DNA of 22,561 bases. Origin: an uncultured Rhodocyclaceae bacterium. Its GTDB lineage: Bacteria; Pseudomonadota; Gammaproteobacteria; Burkholderiales; Rhodocyclaceae. This document shows positions 1 through 8,650 of this stretch, one piece after another. Where the stretch lies: contig CAIYZZ010000523.1 of the NCBI GenBank assembly GCA_903930805.1, forward strand, positions 1 through 22,561, written 5' to 3'. Each line of letters starts with the position of its first letter. Within the stretch, counting starts at the first letter, position 1. The notes beneath the pieces were generated by a model that did not search any database, was not told the origin of the DNA, and saw nothing but the letters and a program-made list of their open reading frames with translations. Both the position numbers and the translations under genes were made by a program.

Positions 1-136
1 CCACCCCCCATGCCATGAGCAGCGCCAGAGGTAGCACGACGCAGACCGCCAGCACGCCGACCAGCAGCAGTGTTTCGTCGAATATGCTGGCCAGACGCCG
101 CCAAAAACCTGCGAGGGGGATGCTGGTTGCGCGCAA
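1..136 (-). CDS. RDD-family membrane protein, N-terminal fragment (runs off left edge)
   Basis: Only the first 45 or so codons are in the window, read leftward from a TTG at 136. The visible protein begins LRATSIPLAGFWRRLASIFD and then enters a hydrophobic helix (LLLVGVLAVCVVLPLALLMA). A short basic segment with A-G-F-W/x-R-R-L-A-S just before the first membrane helix is typical of RDD-domain proteins, small polytopic inner-membrane proteins of mostly unknown transport function. The start is chosen because AAGGA lies at 148-152 and no ATG is available in this frame between the DUF3106 stop and the helix; an ATT at 148 is a less likely alternative. It follows the DUF3106 gene by 7 nt and is probably the last gene of the sigma-factor operon. 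The family call rests on the short N-terminus plus remembered gene order. Confidence 0.6.
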   Translation of the reverse strand, partial: MRATSIPLAGFWRRLASIFDETLLLVGVLAVCVVLPLALLMAWGV

Positions 137-143
137 GGCCGGG

Positions 144-758
144 TCAATCCTTGGGGGCAGGGGGCTGGTTGCTCGTCTTGGGTACCAAGGTGCTTTGTGG
201 GGGTGGTTTAAGCGGCGACAGTGGCGAGCGGGGTGCGCTACTGGTGGTTGGGCTCTTGTTATTTTCCGGGGACACGGCAAGCGGTGGCCTGGTTGGCGTC
301 TTCAGTGGTGGCCGGCGGCCGGCCTCCACCTTCAGTTGATCGCGCTCCTCGGGCGTCAGCGCCGTATATTCTTCCCACTTCTGTTTGACGGCATCGCGTT
401 GCTCCGGACTGGCTTTTCTCAAGGTCTTGTATTGCTCGCGCGCCTGCTTGCGCTCCTCGGGGGCGAGGCGGGCCCACTCCTGCATGTTGCGTTGCACGCT
501 GGCCTGTTCCGTCGGTGACATGGCCGGATAGCGTTGGGCGATGCCAAGCCATTTTTTGCGCCGGAATGCGTTCATCGCACTCCATTCACCCGCGAGTGGC
601 GCCAGGGTGTGCTTTTGCTCCGTTGTGAGGGCAGCCCAGTTTGGTTGATCGAGCGGCGGCACTACCGGTAGCACGGCCAGCGCCGGACTGGCGGCAAGCC
701 AGAGCACTACTCCCCAGCGGCAGGCGATGCGACGGGCGCGTGGGATTTTTCGATCCAT
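144..758 (-). CDS. Exported helical protein, DUF3106 family
   Basis: This encodes 204 residues. The N-terminus has several Arg/Lys, a hydrophobic core (WGVVLWLAA) and an AxA-type cleavage site near residue 28 (SPALA), so export to the periplasm is likely. The mature part (about 35-140) is charged and helical, with repeated W and short segments such as PEERKQAREQYKTLRKASPE and LTPEERDQLK. This pattern is typical of DUF3106 and resembles the helical hairpins of CpxP/Spy-like periplasmic proteins. The C-terminal third is Pro/Ser/Thr-rich and probably disordered. The start at 758 lies inside the end of the DUF3619 gene (52-nt overlap), which suggests translational coupling. The molecular function is unknown. 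A role in envelope stress sensing next to an ECF sigma factor is inference only. Confidence 0.75.
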   Translation of the reverse strand: MDRKIPRARRIACRWGVVLWLAASPALAVLPVVPPLDQPNWAALTTEQKHTLAPLAGEWSAMNAFRRKKWLGIAQRYPAMSPTEQASVQRNMQEWARLAPEERKQAREQYKTLRKASPEQRDAVKQKWEEYTALTPEERDQLKVEAGRRPPLKTPTRPPLAVSPENNKSPTTSSAPRSPLSPLKPPPQSTLVPKTSNQPPAPKD

Positions 759-1117
759 ACCTGAAAACCTCGATCCAGATAAGCATTGGGGGGCAAGTCG
801 TCGGCCAGCAGGGCGCTATCGATTTCCACGTTTTCGTTTGCCTGAGTAAAACCGTTCCAGTAATAGGCCAAGCTGACGCCTAGCAGCAGCGCCAAGATGG
901 CGAACATGGTTCGCAGGGGGTGGTTGTCATCCCCGCCGAAGCGCGCTGCCGTCCTGCCAGCGCCGACTATTTCAAAAGCCTCGGCGGTAACGATTTGTTG
1001 TCGGAGTGCGCGCTCACGCCCGGCACGCAGCCTCTCGGTGACGCTGCGGTCGAGATCGCGGGTGCTCTGGTTGAGCGAGCGACATAATTGTCGGGCGAAT
1101 TGTTCTTCAGGTTTCAT
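707..1117 (-). CDS. Single-pass membrane protein, DUF3619 family (possible anti-sigma)
   Basis: This encodes 136 residues beginning MKPEEQFARQLCR. The start at 1117 is supported by TAGGAG just upstream; a longer open frame reaching 1381 exists but only reads through the sigma gene. The N-terminal ~75 residues are charged and helical (cytoplasmic by inference). They are followed by one membrane helix (about 79-96, MFAILALLLGVSLAYYW) and a short C-terminal part containing DSALLADDLPPNAYLD, probably periplasmic. The gene begins 10 nt after the sigma-factor stop. A cytoplasmic helical segment, one membrane span and an extracytoplasmic tail directly behind an ECF sigma gene is the usual layout of an anti-sigma factor. 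I see no zinc-binding anti-sigma motif (HxxxCxxC). The family assignment is by remembered sequence pattern; the anti-sigma role is inference. Confidence 0.75.
   Translation of the reverse strand: MKPEEQFARQLCRSLNQSTRDLDRSVTERLRAGRERALRQQIVTAEAFEIVGAGRTAARFGGDDNHPLRTMFAILALLLGVSLAYYWNGFTQANENVEIDSALLADDLPPNAYLDRGFQVWIEKSHAPVASPAAGE
948..968 (-). repeat. Dispersed ~21-nt motif, copy 1 (in DUF3619 gene)
   Basis: On the minus strand it reads AGTCGGCGCT-GGCAGGACGGC and encodes VGAGRTA in the host gene. It is near-identical to three other copies. Confidence 0.5.
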
Positions 1118-1127
1118 GGCCGGACTC

Positions 1128-1691
1128 CTAAGGTCGGATGCCTTTTGCTTCAAGCGCGGTCGCCAATGCGTGGGTGGCGCGAGAACAGTGGGTTTTGACG
1201 CTGCCCTCGCTGCAACCCATAGCAGCAGCAGTTTCGGCAATGTCCAATCCTTCCCAATAACGCAGCAGGAAGGCCTGGCGTTGACGTGGCGGCAGATTCT
1301 GGAGTGCCCCCTCGATGTGGCTGAGTGTTTCGATCTGCAGCAGGGCGGTGTGAGGGGTGGCGAATGGGCTGCATTCTTCATTTATTTCAAGGTGTTCCAA
1401 CGGATCGGCAAATTCGTCGTCCGTAGGGGCGAAAGACGAGAGTTGCACTGTATGCCCCATCCGGGTACGCGCGCGGCGATAAAAGTCGCGGATGGCGTTT
1501 TGCAGGATACGTTGAAACAGGAGAGGCAGTTCATCTACCGGATTCCCACCATATTTTTCGGCCAGACGCATCATGCTGTCCTGAACGATATCGAGGGCGG
1601 CATCCTCGTCGCGCACTGCAAACATGGCCTGTTTGAAGGCACGGCGCTCGACGCCGGCGAGAAAATCGGAAAGCTCTGAACGTGTGGCCAA
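1128..1691 (-). CDS. RNA polymerase sigma factor, ECF subfamily
   Basis: This 187-residue sigma70-family protein has the ECF layout. Region 2 spans about residues 18-75 (RAFKQAMFAVRDEDAALDIV, then LFQRILQNAIRDFYRRAR). A variable linker follows, then region 4 at about 128-180 with a helix-turn-helix (LPPRQRQAFLLRYWEGLDIA, then AAAMGCSEGSVKTHCSRATH). It should direct RNA polymerase to a specific promoter set. The start is a TTG at 1691: an in-frame TAA lies three codons upstream, and the next ATG would remove the beginning of region 2. It is the first gene of a minus-strand operon with the DUF3619, DUF3106 and RDD genes, and is divergent from ilvB. The family call is firm; the signal and regulon are not visible. 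Confidence 0.9.
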   Translation of the reverse strand: MATRSELSDFLAGVERRAFKQAMFAVRDEDAALDIVQDSMMRLAEKYGGNPVDELPLLFQRILQNAIRDFYRRARTRMGHTVQLSSFAPTDDEFADPLEHLEINEECSPFATPHTALLQIETLSHIEGALQNLPPRQRQAFLLRYWEGLDIAETAAAMGCSEGSVKTHCSRATHALATALEAKGIRP

Positions 1692-1724
1692 GGCGGCTTA
1701 AGCTTTACTGATAGGTGGAGGAAA

Positions 1725-1749
1725 CTTGACCTCTGGCGTGACTGTCAAG
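1725..1749. repeat. Inverted repeat in the sigma/ilvB divergent region (candidate operator)
   Basis: CTTGAC (1725-1730) and GTCAAG (1744-1749) are perfect inverted 6-mers separated by 13 nt. They lie midway between the divergent sigma-factor and ilvB genes. The left arm is also a candidate sigma70 -35 element (TTGACC, 1726-1731) for a plus-strand promoter with TATCGT at 1750-1755 (18-nt spacing). The dyad could be an operator or just paired -35-like elements on the two strands. Confidence 0.3.
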
Positions 1750-1764
1750 TATCGTTGCGTGTTT

Positions 1765-1782
1765 CGGGCTTTGCCCGGTTTT
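1765..1782 (+). terminator. Short GC hairpin with T run in the ilvB leader (possible attenuator)
   Basis: CGGGC (1765-1769), loop TTT, GCCCG (1773-1777), then G and TTTT (1779-1782). The stem is only 5 bp and the T run 4, so termination would be weak. It sits 16 bases before the ilvB ATG. No leader peptide rich in Leu/Ile/Val is visible, so classical attenuation is not supported. Confidence 0.25.
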
Positions 1783-1797
1783 GATGGAATCACAACA

Positions 1798-3510
1798 ATG
1801 CAACTGACGGGCGCTGAGATTGTAATCAGGTGTCTCCAGGAAGAAAAGGTCGAACACGTGTTCGGCTACCCTGGCGGCTCGGTTTTGTACATTTACGACG
1901 AACTGTTCAAGCAGGATCAGATAAAGCACATTCTGGTCAGGCATGAGCAGGCTGCCGTGCACGCGGCGGACGCCTACTCGCGTTCGTCCAGTAAGATTGG
2001 CGTGGTCATGGTCACTTCTGGCCCCGGTGTGACCAATGCCGTGACCGGCATCGCTACCGCCCACATGGATTCGATCCCGCTGGTGGTGATTTCTGGCCAG
2101 GTGCCGACTGCCTACATCGGTCAGGATGCCTTCCAGGAAGCCGACACGGTGGGCATTACGCGTCCCTGCGTCAAGCACAACTTCCTCGTCAAGGACGTCA
2201 AGGATCTGGCCGTCACGATCAAGAAGGCTTTTTACCTGGCGAAGACGGGACGTCCCGGTCCCGTGCTGGTGGATGTTCCCAAGGACGTCACGGTCCAGAA
2301 ATGCGACTTTCACTACCCAAAGTCCATTTCGATGCGTTCCTACAATCCGGTGGTCAAGGGTCACACGGGGCAGATCAAGAAGGCCGTGCAACTCTTGCTG
2401 GAAGCCAAACGACCGATGATCTACTCGGGTGGTGGCGTGATTCTGTCGGATGCGGCCGACAAGTTGACCAAGCTGACGCGCATGCTCGGTTACCCCATCA
2501 CCGAGACCCTGATGGGACTGGGTGCCTATCCCTCCACGGATCGCCAGTTCCTCGGCATGCTGGGCATGCATGGCACCTACGAGGCCAACATGGCGATGCA
2601 GGAGTGCGACGTGCTGCTGGCTATCGGCGCGCGCTTCGACGACCGCGTGATCGGCAATCCAGATCATTTCGGCAAGGTGGCGCGCAAAATCATCCACGTC
2701 GATATCGATCCATCCTCGATTTCAAAACGCGTGCGCGTCGATGTGCCAATCGTCGGCAACGTACCCGATGTGCTCGATGAACTGATCAAGCAGATAGAAG
2801 CTTCCGACGGCAAGCCGGAAGCCAAGCCGCTGGCCGCCTGGTGGAAGCAGATCGAAGAGTGGCGCGGCAAGGATTCGCTCAAGTACAAGATGGGCAGCGA
2901 CCTGATCATGCCGCAGTACGTGGTGGAGAAACTTTACGAAGTCACCGGAGGCGATGCTTTTGTTACCTCGGACGTCGGTCAGCACCAGATGTGGGCCGCC
3001 CAGTATTACAAGTTTAACAAGCCGCGCCGCTGGATCAATTCTGGTGGCCTCGGCACGATGGGCTTCGGCCTGCCGGCGGCGATGGGCGTGCGTTTCGCCA
3101 ATCCCAAGGCTACGGTAGCCTGCATCACTGGCGAAGGTTCGATCCAGATGAATATTCAGGAACTTTCTACCTGCAAGCAGTTTCGTCTGCCAATCAAAAT
3201 TCTCTGTCTCAACAACGGCTATCTCGGCATGGTGCGCCAGTGGCAGCAGATGTTCCATGGCAACCGCTATTCGGAATCTTACGTCGATGCCCTACCGGAT
3301 TTCGTCAAGCTCGCCGAGGCCTATGGCCATATGGGTTTGCGTGTCGACAAGCCCGCTGATGTAGAGCCGGCGATCCGTGAGGCCTTCGTCAAGCACAAGA
3401 ACGAATTGTTCTTCCTCGACTTCCAGACCGACAAGACTGCCAACGTTTTCCCAATGGTCGCAGCCGGCAAGGGCCTATCCGAAATGATTCTGGCGGAAGA
3501 GGAGCTCTGA
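1798..3510 (+). CDS. ilvB: Acetolactate synthase, large (catalytic) subunit
   Basis: This encodes 570 residues from the ATG at 1798 (MQLTGAEIVIRCLQEEKVEH). The enzyme condenses two pyruvates, or pyruvate and 2-oxobutyrate, in the first common step of valine, leucine and isoleucine synthesis, using ThDP, Mg2+ and FAD. Visible marks are the N-terminal pyrimidine-binding domain with VFGYPGG and the catalytic Glu50 in LVRHEQAAVHAADAYSR, a central FAD-binding domain, and the C-terminal ThDP motif GEG(445-447)-x-NN(472-473). The usual GDG is GEG here. The frame stays open upstream to a TTG at 1726 preceded by a strong GGAGG (1717-1721), so a form 24 residues longer is possible; I prefer 1798 because family members begin at this point. 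It is followed after 2 nt by ilvH. The IlvI/IlvB/IlvG naming is arbitrary. Confidence 0.95.
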   Translation: MQLTGAEIVIRCLQEEKVEHVFGYPGGSVLYIYDELFKQDQIKHILVRHEQAAVHAADAYSRSSSKIGVVMVTSGPGVTNAVTGIATAHMDSIPLVVISGQVPTAYIGQDAFQEADTVGITRPCVKHNFLVKDVKDLAVTIKKAFYLAKTGRPGPVLVDVPKDVTVQKCDFHYPKSISMRSYNPVVKGHTGQIKKAVQLLLEAKRPMIYSGGGVILSDAADKLTKLTRMLGYPITETLMGLGAYPSTDRQFLGMLGMHGTYEANMAMQECDVLLAIGARFDDRVIGNPDHFGKVARKIIHVDIDPSSISKRVRVDVPIVGNVPDVLDELIKQIEASDGKPEAKPLAAWWKQIEEWRGKDSLKYKMGSDLIMPQYVVEKLYEVTGGDAFVTSDVGQHQMWAAQYYKFNKPRRWINSGGLGTMGFGLPAAMGVRFANPKATVACITGEGSIQMNIQELSTCKQFRLPIKILCLNNGYLGMVRQWQQMFHGNRYSESYVDALPDFVKLAEAYGHMGLRVDKPADVEPAIREAFVKHKNELFFLDFQTDKTANVFPMVAAGKGLSEMILAEEEL

Positions 3511-3512
3511 TC

Positions 3513-5046
<1,534 letters not shown>

Positions 5047-5075
5047 TGCTCGTGTAATTGCCGTACGAAGGTACA

Positions 5076-5113
5076 GCTTGGCCGCTACAATAGTCTACCC
5101 ATAGCGGCCAAGC
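5076..5113. repeat. 12-bp perfect inverted repeat upstream of pssA
   Basis: GCTTGGCCGCTA (5076-5087) and TAGCGGCCAAGC (5102-5113) are perfect inverted copies with a 14-nt loop. The right arm ends 8 nt before the pssA ATG. No T run follows, so it is not a canonical intrinsic terminator. A TACAAT (5086-5091) overlaps the end of the left arm. If that is the -10 element, the dyad would act as DNA (an operator) rather than as an RNA hairpin; if the transcript comes from ilvC, the hairpin would sit at the pssA translation start. Confidence 0.7.
5086..5091 (+). promoter_or_regulatory. Candidate -10 element for pssA
   Basis: TACAAT lies 30 nt before the pssA ATG and is preceded by GC. No good -35 match is seen at 16-18 nt spacing. 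A very similar GCTACAAT precedes ribF. Confidence 0.3.
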
Positions 5114-5121
5114 CCTTCACC

Positions 5122-5889
5122 ATGCCTGACTATCGTCCTCGCAAGACCCTGTTTAACCCCGAGTTGCGCCGGCGCGGCATCTACATCCTGCCCAACCTGC
5201 TGACTACGGCTGCGCTGTTCTCTGGCTTCTTCGCCATTGTGCAGGCGATGAATGGCAACTTTGAAATTGCCGCGGTGGCAATCTTTATCGCCATGGTCTT
5301 TGATGGCCTCGACGGCCGCGTGGCGCGGCTAACGCGTACACAGAGTGCTTTTGGCGCGGAATACGATTCGCTTTCCGACATGGTGTCCTTCGGTGCCGCA
5401 CCGGCATTGATCGTCTATGTCTGGGCGCTGAAGGGCATGGGCAAGCTCGGCTGGATTGCAGCATTCATTTACTGCGCAGGCGCGGCGTTGCGTCTGGCGC
5501 GCTTCAATACGAATATCGAAGTTGTGGACAAACGCCACTTTCAAGGTTTGCCCAGCCCTGCAGCAGCGGCGCTCGTGGCAGGCCTAGTCTGGGTACTGAT
5601 CGACAACGACTGGACGGGTGACGAAGCCCGCTGGTATGCCTGCGTACTGACCATCTTTGCTGGCATCACCATGGTCAGCAATTTTCCCTACTACTCCGGC
5701 AAGGATATAAACCTACGGAAGAGTGTGCCCTTCATGATGGTGGCAGCAATCGCACTCGGTTTCGCTCTGGTATCGAGCTATCCGCCCGGGGTGTTGTTTG
5801 CCCTGTTCCTTGCTTACGCATTGTCCGGTTATGTGATTGCTTTTGTCGACTGGTTCAATAGACGCAAAAAGCTTGCACGTGCCGAATAA
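5122..5889 (+). CDS. pssA: CDP-diacylglycerol-serine O-phosphatidyltransferase
   Basis: This encodes 255 residues. The integral membrane enzyme transfers phosphatidyl from CDP-diacylglycerol to serine, giving phosphatidylserine, the precursor of phosphatidylethanolamine. The CDP-alcohol phosphotransferase signature D-G-x2-A-R-x8-G-x3-D-x3-D is complete at residues 64-86. Several hydrophobic segments follow (for example about 95-125, 140-160, 175-195 and 205-240), and the C-terminus is basic (NRRKKLARAE). This is the membrane-type PssA, not the peripheral E. coli type. The start at 5122 fits the family N-terminus but has no recognisable Shine-Dalgarno sequence and lies just after a 12-bp inverted repeat. 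It is positioned between ilvC and leuA, an arrangement I recall from other betaproteobacteria. Confidence 0.93.
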   Translation: MPDYRPRKTLFNPELRRRGIYILPNLLTTAALFSGFFAIVQAMNGNFEIAAVAIFIAMVFDGLDGRVARLTRTQSAFGAEYDSLSDMVSFGAAPALIVYVWALKGMGKLGWIAAFIYCAGAALRLARFNTNIEVVDKRHFQGLPSPAAAALVAGLVWVLIDNDWTGDEARWYACVLTIFAGITMVSNFPYYSGKDINLRKSVPFMMVAAIALGFALVSSYPPGVLFALFLAYALSGYVIAFVDWFNRRKKLARAE

Positions 5890-5914
5890 TTAGCCGATCC
5901 CACTGGAGACGAGT

Positions 5915-7453
5915 ATGAGCAAAGATACCTTGTTGATTTTCGACACCACCTTGCGCGACGGCGAGCAAAGCCCGGGCGCGGCCATGACACGCGAAGAAAA
6001 ATTGCGCATTGCCCGCCAACTGGAGCGCATGCGTGTCGATATTATCGAAGCCGGTTTCCCGGCAGCGTCGTCCGGCGATTTCGAGTCCGTGAAAACGATT
6101 GCCGAAGCGATCAAGGAGTCGACCGTGTGCGGCTTGGCACGTGCCAATGAGAAGGATGTGCGGCGAGCGGGGGAGGCGATTACGCCGGCACGCTCTGGCC
6201 GTATTCATACCTTCATCGCGACCAGTCCCATACACATGGAAAAGAAGCTGCGCATGACGCCGGACCAGGTCGTCGAGGCGGCTGTTAAGGCGGTGAAGTG
6301 GGCGCTTGAATACACCGACGATGTTGAGTTTTCCGCCGAAGATGCCGTACGTTCTGAATTTGATTTCCTCTGCCGCGTCTTCGATGCCGTCATTCAGGCC
6401 GGCGCCAAGACCATCAACGTGCCGGATACCGTCGGCTACAGCATTCCCGTGCAATGGGGCGAGCGCATGCGCGCCCTGATCGAGCAGGTGCCGAACTCGG
6501 ACAAGGTGATCTGGTCGACGCATTGCCACAACGATCTCGGTATGGCCTCGGCCAACTCGCTGGCCGCCGTCCTGAACGGCGCGCGCCAGGTCGAGTGCAC
6601 CATCAACGGTCTTGGCGAGCGCGCTGGCAATGCTGCGCTTGAAGAGATCGTCATGGCGGTACGCACCCGCAAGGATTTGTTTTCGGTCGAGACGCGCATC
6701 GATGCCACCCAGATCGTGCCGGCTTCGCGCCTAGTGTCGCAGATCACTGGTTATGTCGTGCAGCCAAACAAGGCGGTGGTTGGCGCCAACGCTTTTGCGC
6801 ACGAATCCGGTATTCACCAGGATGGCGTGTTGAAACATCGTGAGACATACGAAATCATGCGTGCCGAGGATGTGGGCTGGAATGCCAACAAGATCTCTCT
6901 GGGCAAGCTTTCTGGCCGCAACGCCTTCAAAACAAAACTGGCCGAACTTGGCATCGTGCTGGCGAGCGAAGAGACGCTTAACACGGCGTTTGCCCGCTTC
7001 AAGGAACTTGCCGACAAGAAACGCGAAATATTCGACGAGGATCTGCACGCCATCGTTTCTGACGAGATGGGCCCGCCTGAAGTCGAGCATTACAAGATGG
7101 TCGCGTCCAAGTTCCATTCGGAGACTGGCGAGTCGCCACGTGCCGAACTAACCTTGTCGCTGGGGGGTGTCGAACAGCGTGCCCAGGCTAGCGGTAGCGG
7201 GCCGGTGGATGCGGCGTTTCGCGCCATTGAGAGCGTGGCCGGGAGCGGCTCGGATCTGCTGCTCTACTCGGTCAACGCAATAACCACTGGCACCGACGCC
7301 CAAGGTGAGGTGACTGTTCGTCTGTCGAAGGATGGTCGCATCGTCAACGGACAGGGGGCGGATACCGACATCATCGTCGCCTCTGCCAAGGCTTATCTCA
7401 ACGCACTGAACAAATTGCACGCCGGTCCCGAGCGGGTAAATCCGCAACTTTGA
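5915..7453 (+). CDS. leuA: 2-isopropylmalate synthase
   Basis: This encodes 512 residues, the usual length of the bacterial short LeuA. It condenses acetyl-CoA with 2-oxoisovalerate in the first committed step of leucine synthesis. The N-terminal TIM barrel begins with [16 protein letters not shown] (about 9-24) and carries the metal-binding H203-C-H205-N-D-L-G, followed by [14 protein letters not shown]. The C-terminal LeuA allosteric domain (about 390-500) is present, with [14 protein letters not shown], so leucine feedback inhibition is expected. GGAGACGAG supports the ATG at 5915. It lies 25 nt after pssA, and its stop is overlapped by the TTG start of the next gene. Confidence 0.96.
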   Translation: MSKDTLLIFDTTLRDGEQSPGAAMTREEKLRIARQLERMRVDIIEAGFPAASSGDFESVKTIAEAIKESTVCGLARANEKDVRRAGEAITPARSGRIHTFIATSPIHMEKKLRMTPDQVVEAAVKAVKWALEYTDDVEFSAEDAVRSEFDFLCRVFDAVIQAGAKTINVPDTVGYSIPVQWGERMRALIEQVPNSDKVIWSTHCHNDLGMASANSLAAVLNGARQVECTINGLGERAGNAALEEIVMAVRTRKDLFSVETRIDATQIVPASRLVSQITGYVVQPNKAVVGANAFAHESGIHQDGVLKHRETYEIMRAEDVGWNANKISLGKLSGRNAFKTKLAELGIVLASEETLNTAFARFKELADKKREIFDEDLHAIVSDEMGPPEVEHYKMVASKFHSETGESPRAELTLSLGGVEQRAQASGSGPVDAAFRAIESVAGSGSDLLLYSVNAITTGTDAQGEVTVRLSKDGRIVNGQGADTDIIVASAKAYLNALNKLHAGPERVNPQL

Positions 7454-8250
7454 TCCGCCTTGTTGCCAGCGTTGTCCGACGTTTCCATGCCGAACGCTGC
7501 GCTCAGGCGGCGGCTGCGCTTTCGTTTTCCACTCTGTTGGGTTTGGTGCCGATGCTGGTGGTCGGCGCAGTATTGATTGAAACGCTGCCTTTCGGTATTG
7601 ATCTTTCTGTCGCGCTGGAAAAGTTTGTATTGGCTACCTTGTTGCCCGAAAAAGCTGGCGTGGTGATTGCCAAATACCTGGGCCAGTTTGCGCAGCGTGC
7701 TGAAGGGGTAACTTTGGCTGGGTTGGGCGTGCTGGCAGTGACGGCGTTGCTGCAGATGCTCACCATCGAACATACGTTCAATGCCATCTGGAAAGTGCGC
7801 AAACGGCGCCCCTGGCTCAGGCGTCTAGGCCTGCACCTGTTGGCTCTGCTGGCGGGGCCGCTGGTATTTGGCGGGGCGCTGGCCAGTATTGCCTATCTCG
7901 CCAGCGCCTCTTCCGGATTGGTTGATGAGCCTCCATGGTTACGGCTGGCATTCTCGCAGCTAACCCCACTGGTTTTTCTTGCCGCGCTATTTAGCCTGAT
8001 GTACTGGGCACTGCCAAATCGGACAGTTTCGCGCTGGCACGCGGGGCTGTCGGGTGTATTCGCCGCACTCGCTTTCGTGGGCATGCAACGCCTGTTCGCG
8101 TTGTATGTCGTGAAATTTCCTACCTATGCCCTGGTTTATGGTGCATTTTCTGCCGTCCCGATATTTTTGTTGTGGCTTTATCTTTCCTGGACGGTGATTC
8201 TGGTGGGCGCCTTGCTTACAGCTGAACTTCCATGTCTGGCGCGGCGTTGA
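7450..8250 (+). CDS. YihY/BrkB-family inner-membrane protein
   Basis: This encodes 266 residues. The N-terminus ([20 protein letters not shown], then [13 protein letters not shown]) is characteristic of the YihY/BrkB family, once called ribonuclease BN by mistake. Six or so hydrophobic segments are visible (around 20-45, 85-105, 120-145, 165-185, 195-215 and 235-260). The end [20 protein letters not shown] is also typical. The start is TTG at 7450; TTGA (7450-7453) merges it with the leuA stop, implying translational coupling. Many relatives carry an extra cytoplasmic C-terminal domain, which is absent here. The substrate is unknown, and no functional link to leucine synthesis is implied beyond co-transcription. 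Confidence 0.88.
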   Translation: MIRLVASVVRRFHAERCAQAAAALSFSTLLGLVPMLVVGAVLIETLPFGIDLSVALEKFVLATLLPEKAGVVIAKYLGQFAQRAEGVTLAGLGVLAVTALLQMLTIEHTFNAIWKVRKRRPWLRRLGLHLLALLAGPLVFGGALASIAYLASASSGLVDEPPWLRLAFSQLTPLVFLAALFSLMYWALPNRTVSRWHAGLSGVFAALAFVGMQRLFALYVVKFPTYALVYGAFSAVPIFLLWLYLSWTVILVGALLTAELPCLARR

Positions 8251-8273
8251 TGGGGCGCGCATGTGAAAAGTGC

Positions 8274-8302
8274 TTGTCTTAACGGGGATTCAACAATAGA
8301 AT
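8274..8302 (+). promoter_or_regulatory. Sigma70-type promoter for the rpsP operon
   Basis: TTGTCT (8274-8279) and TAGAAT (8297-8302) are spaced 17 nt. Transcription would start near 8309, giving a leader of about 80 nt before rpsP. Confidence 0.6.
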
Positions 8303-8387
8303 CGCCACCTTTTTAGCTCCGGCATAACCCCGCTGTCGCGGGCGTAGGCCTGCGCTGAGACTTTTTTCCAGTTTCTAGGGGAGTTTC
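8303..8387 (+). promoter_or_regulatory. Structured leader of the rpsP operon
   Basis: The leader contains a hairpin, CCCGC (8329-8333) / TGTC / GCGGG (8338-8342), and further downstream a run of six T (8362-8367) behind a weakly paired GC-rich segment. GGGGAG (8377-8382) is the rpsP ribosome binding site. Leader-based control is possible, but no known ribosomal-protein leader motif is recognised. Confidence 0.35.
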
Positions 8388-8645
8388 ATGGTCGTCATTC
8401 GTCTTGCCCGTAGCGGTGCCAAAAAGCGCCCCTTCTTCAATATGGTCGTCACCGATTCGCGCAATCGCCGTGACGGGCGCTTTGTTGAGCGCGTTGGCTT
8501 TTACAACCCGGTAGCCACCGCCAACGAAAAGGGCCTGGTTATCGATACCGCGCGCCTGGCTTACTGGCAGGGCAAGGGCGCTCAGTTGTCGCCCACCGCT
8601 GCGCGACTGGTCAAACAGTCCGCTGCTGCTGCCAAGGCCGCTTAA
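8388..8645 (+). CDS. rpsP: 30S ribosomal protein bS16
   Basis: This encodes 85 residues, the normal size. Family marks are the N-terminal [20 protein letters not shown] and then [20 protein letters not shown]. The C-terminus is Ala/Lys-rich (QSAAAAKAA). bS16 is an assembly protein of the small subunit. GGGGAG is placed 5 nt before the ATG, and a sigma70-type promoter lies about 85 nt upstream. It is the first gene of the conserved rpsP-rimM-trmD-rplS operon, which links 30S assembly, tRNA methylation and a 50S protein. Confidence 0.97.
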   Translation: MVVIRLARSGAKKRPFFNMVVTDSRNRRDGRFVERVGFYNPVATANEKGLVIDTARLAYWQGKGAQLSPTAARLVKQSAAAAKAA

Positions 8646-8650
8646 GTTTC

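Noticed and set aside
1705..2697. Long open frame antisense to ilvB (330 codons)
   Set aside because: It is a frame shadow of a GC-rich coding strand: His/Arg/Val-rich translation with no recognisable family, lying fully opposite a certain gene.
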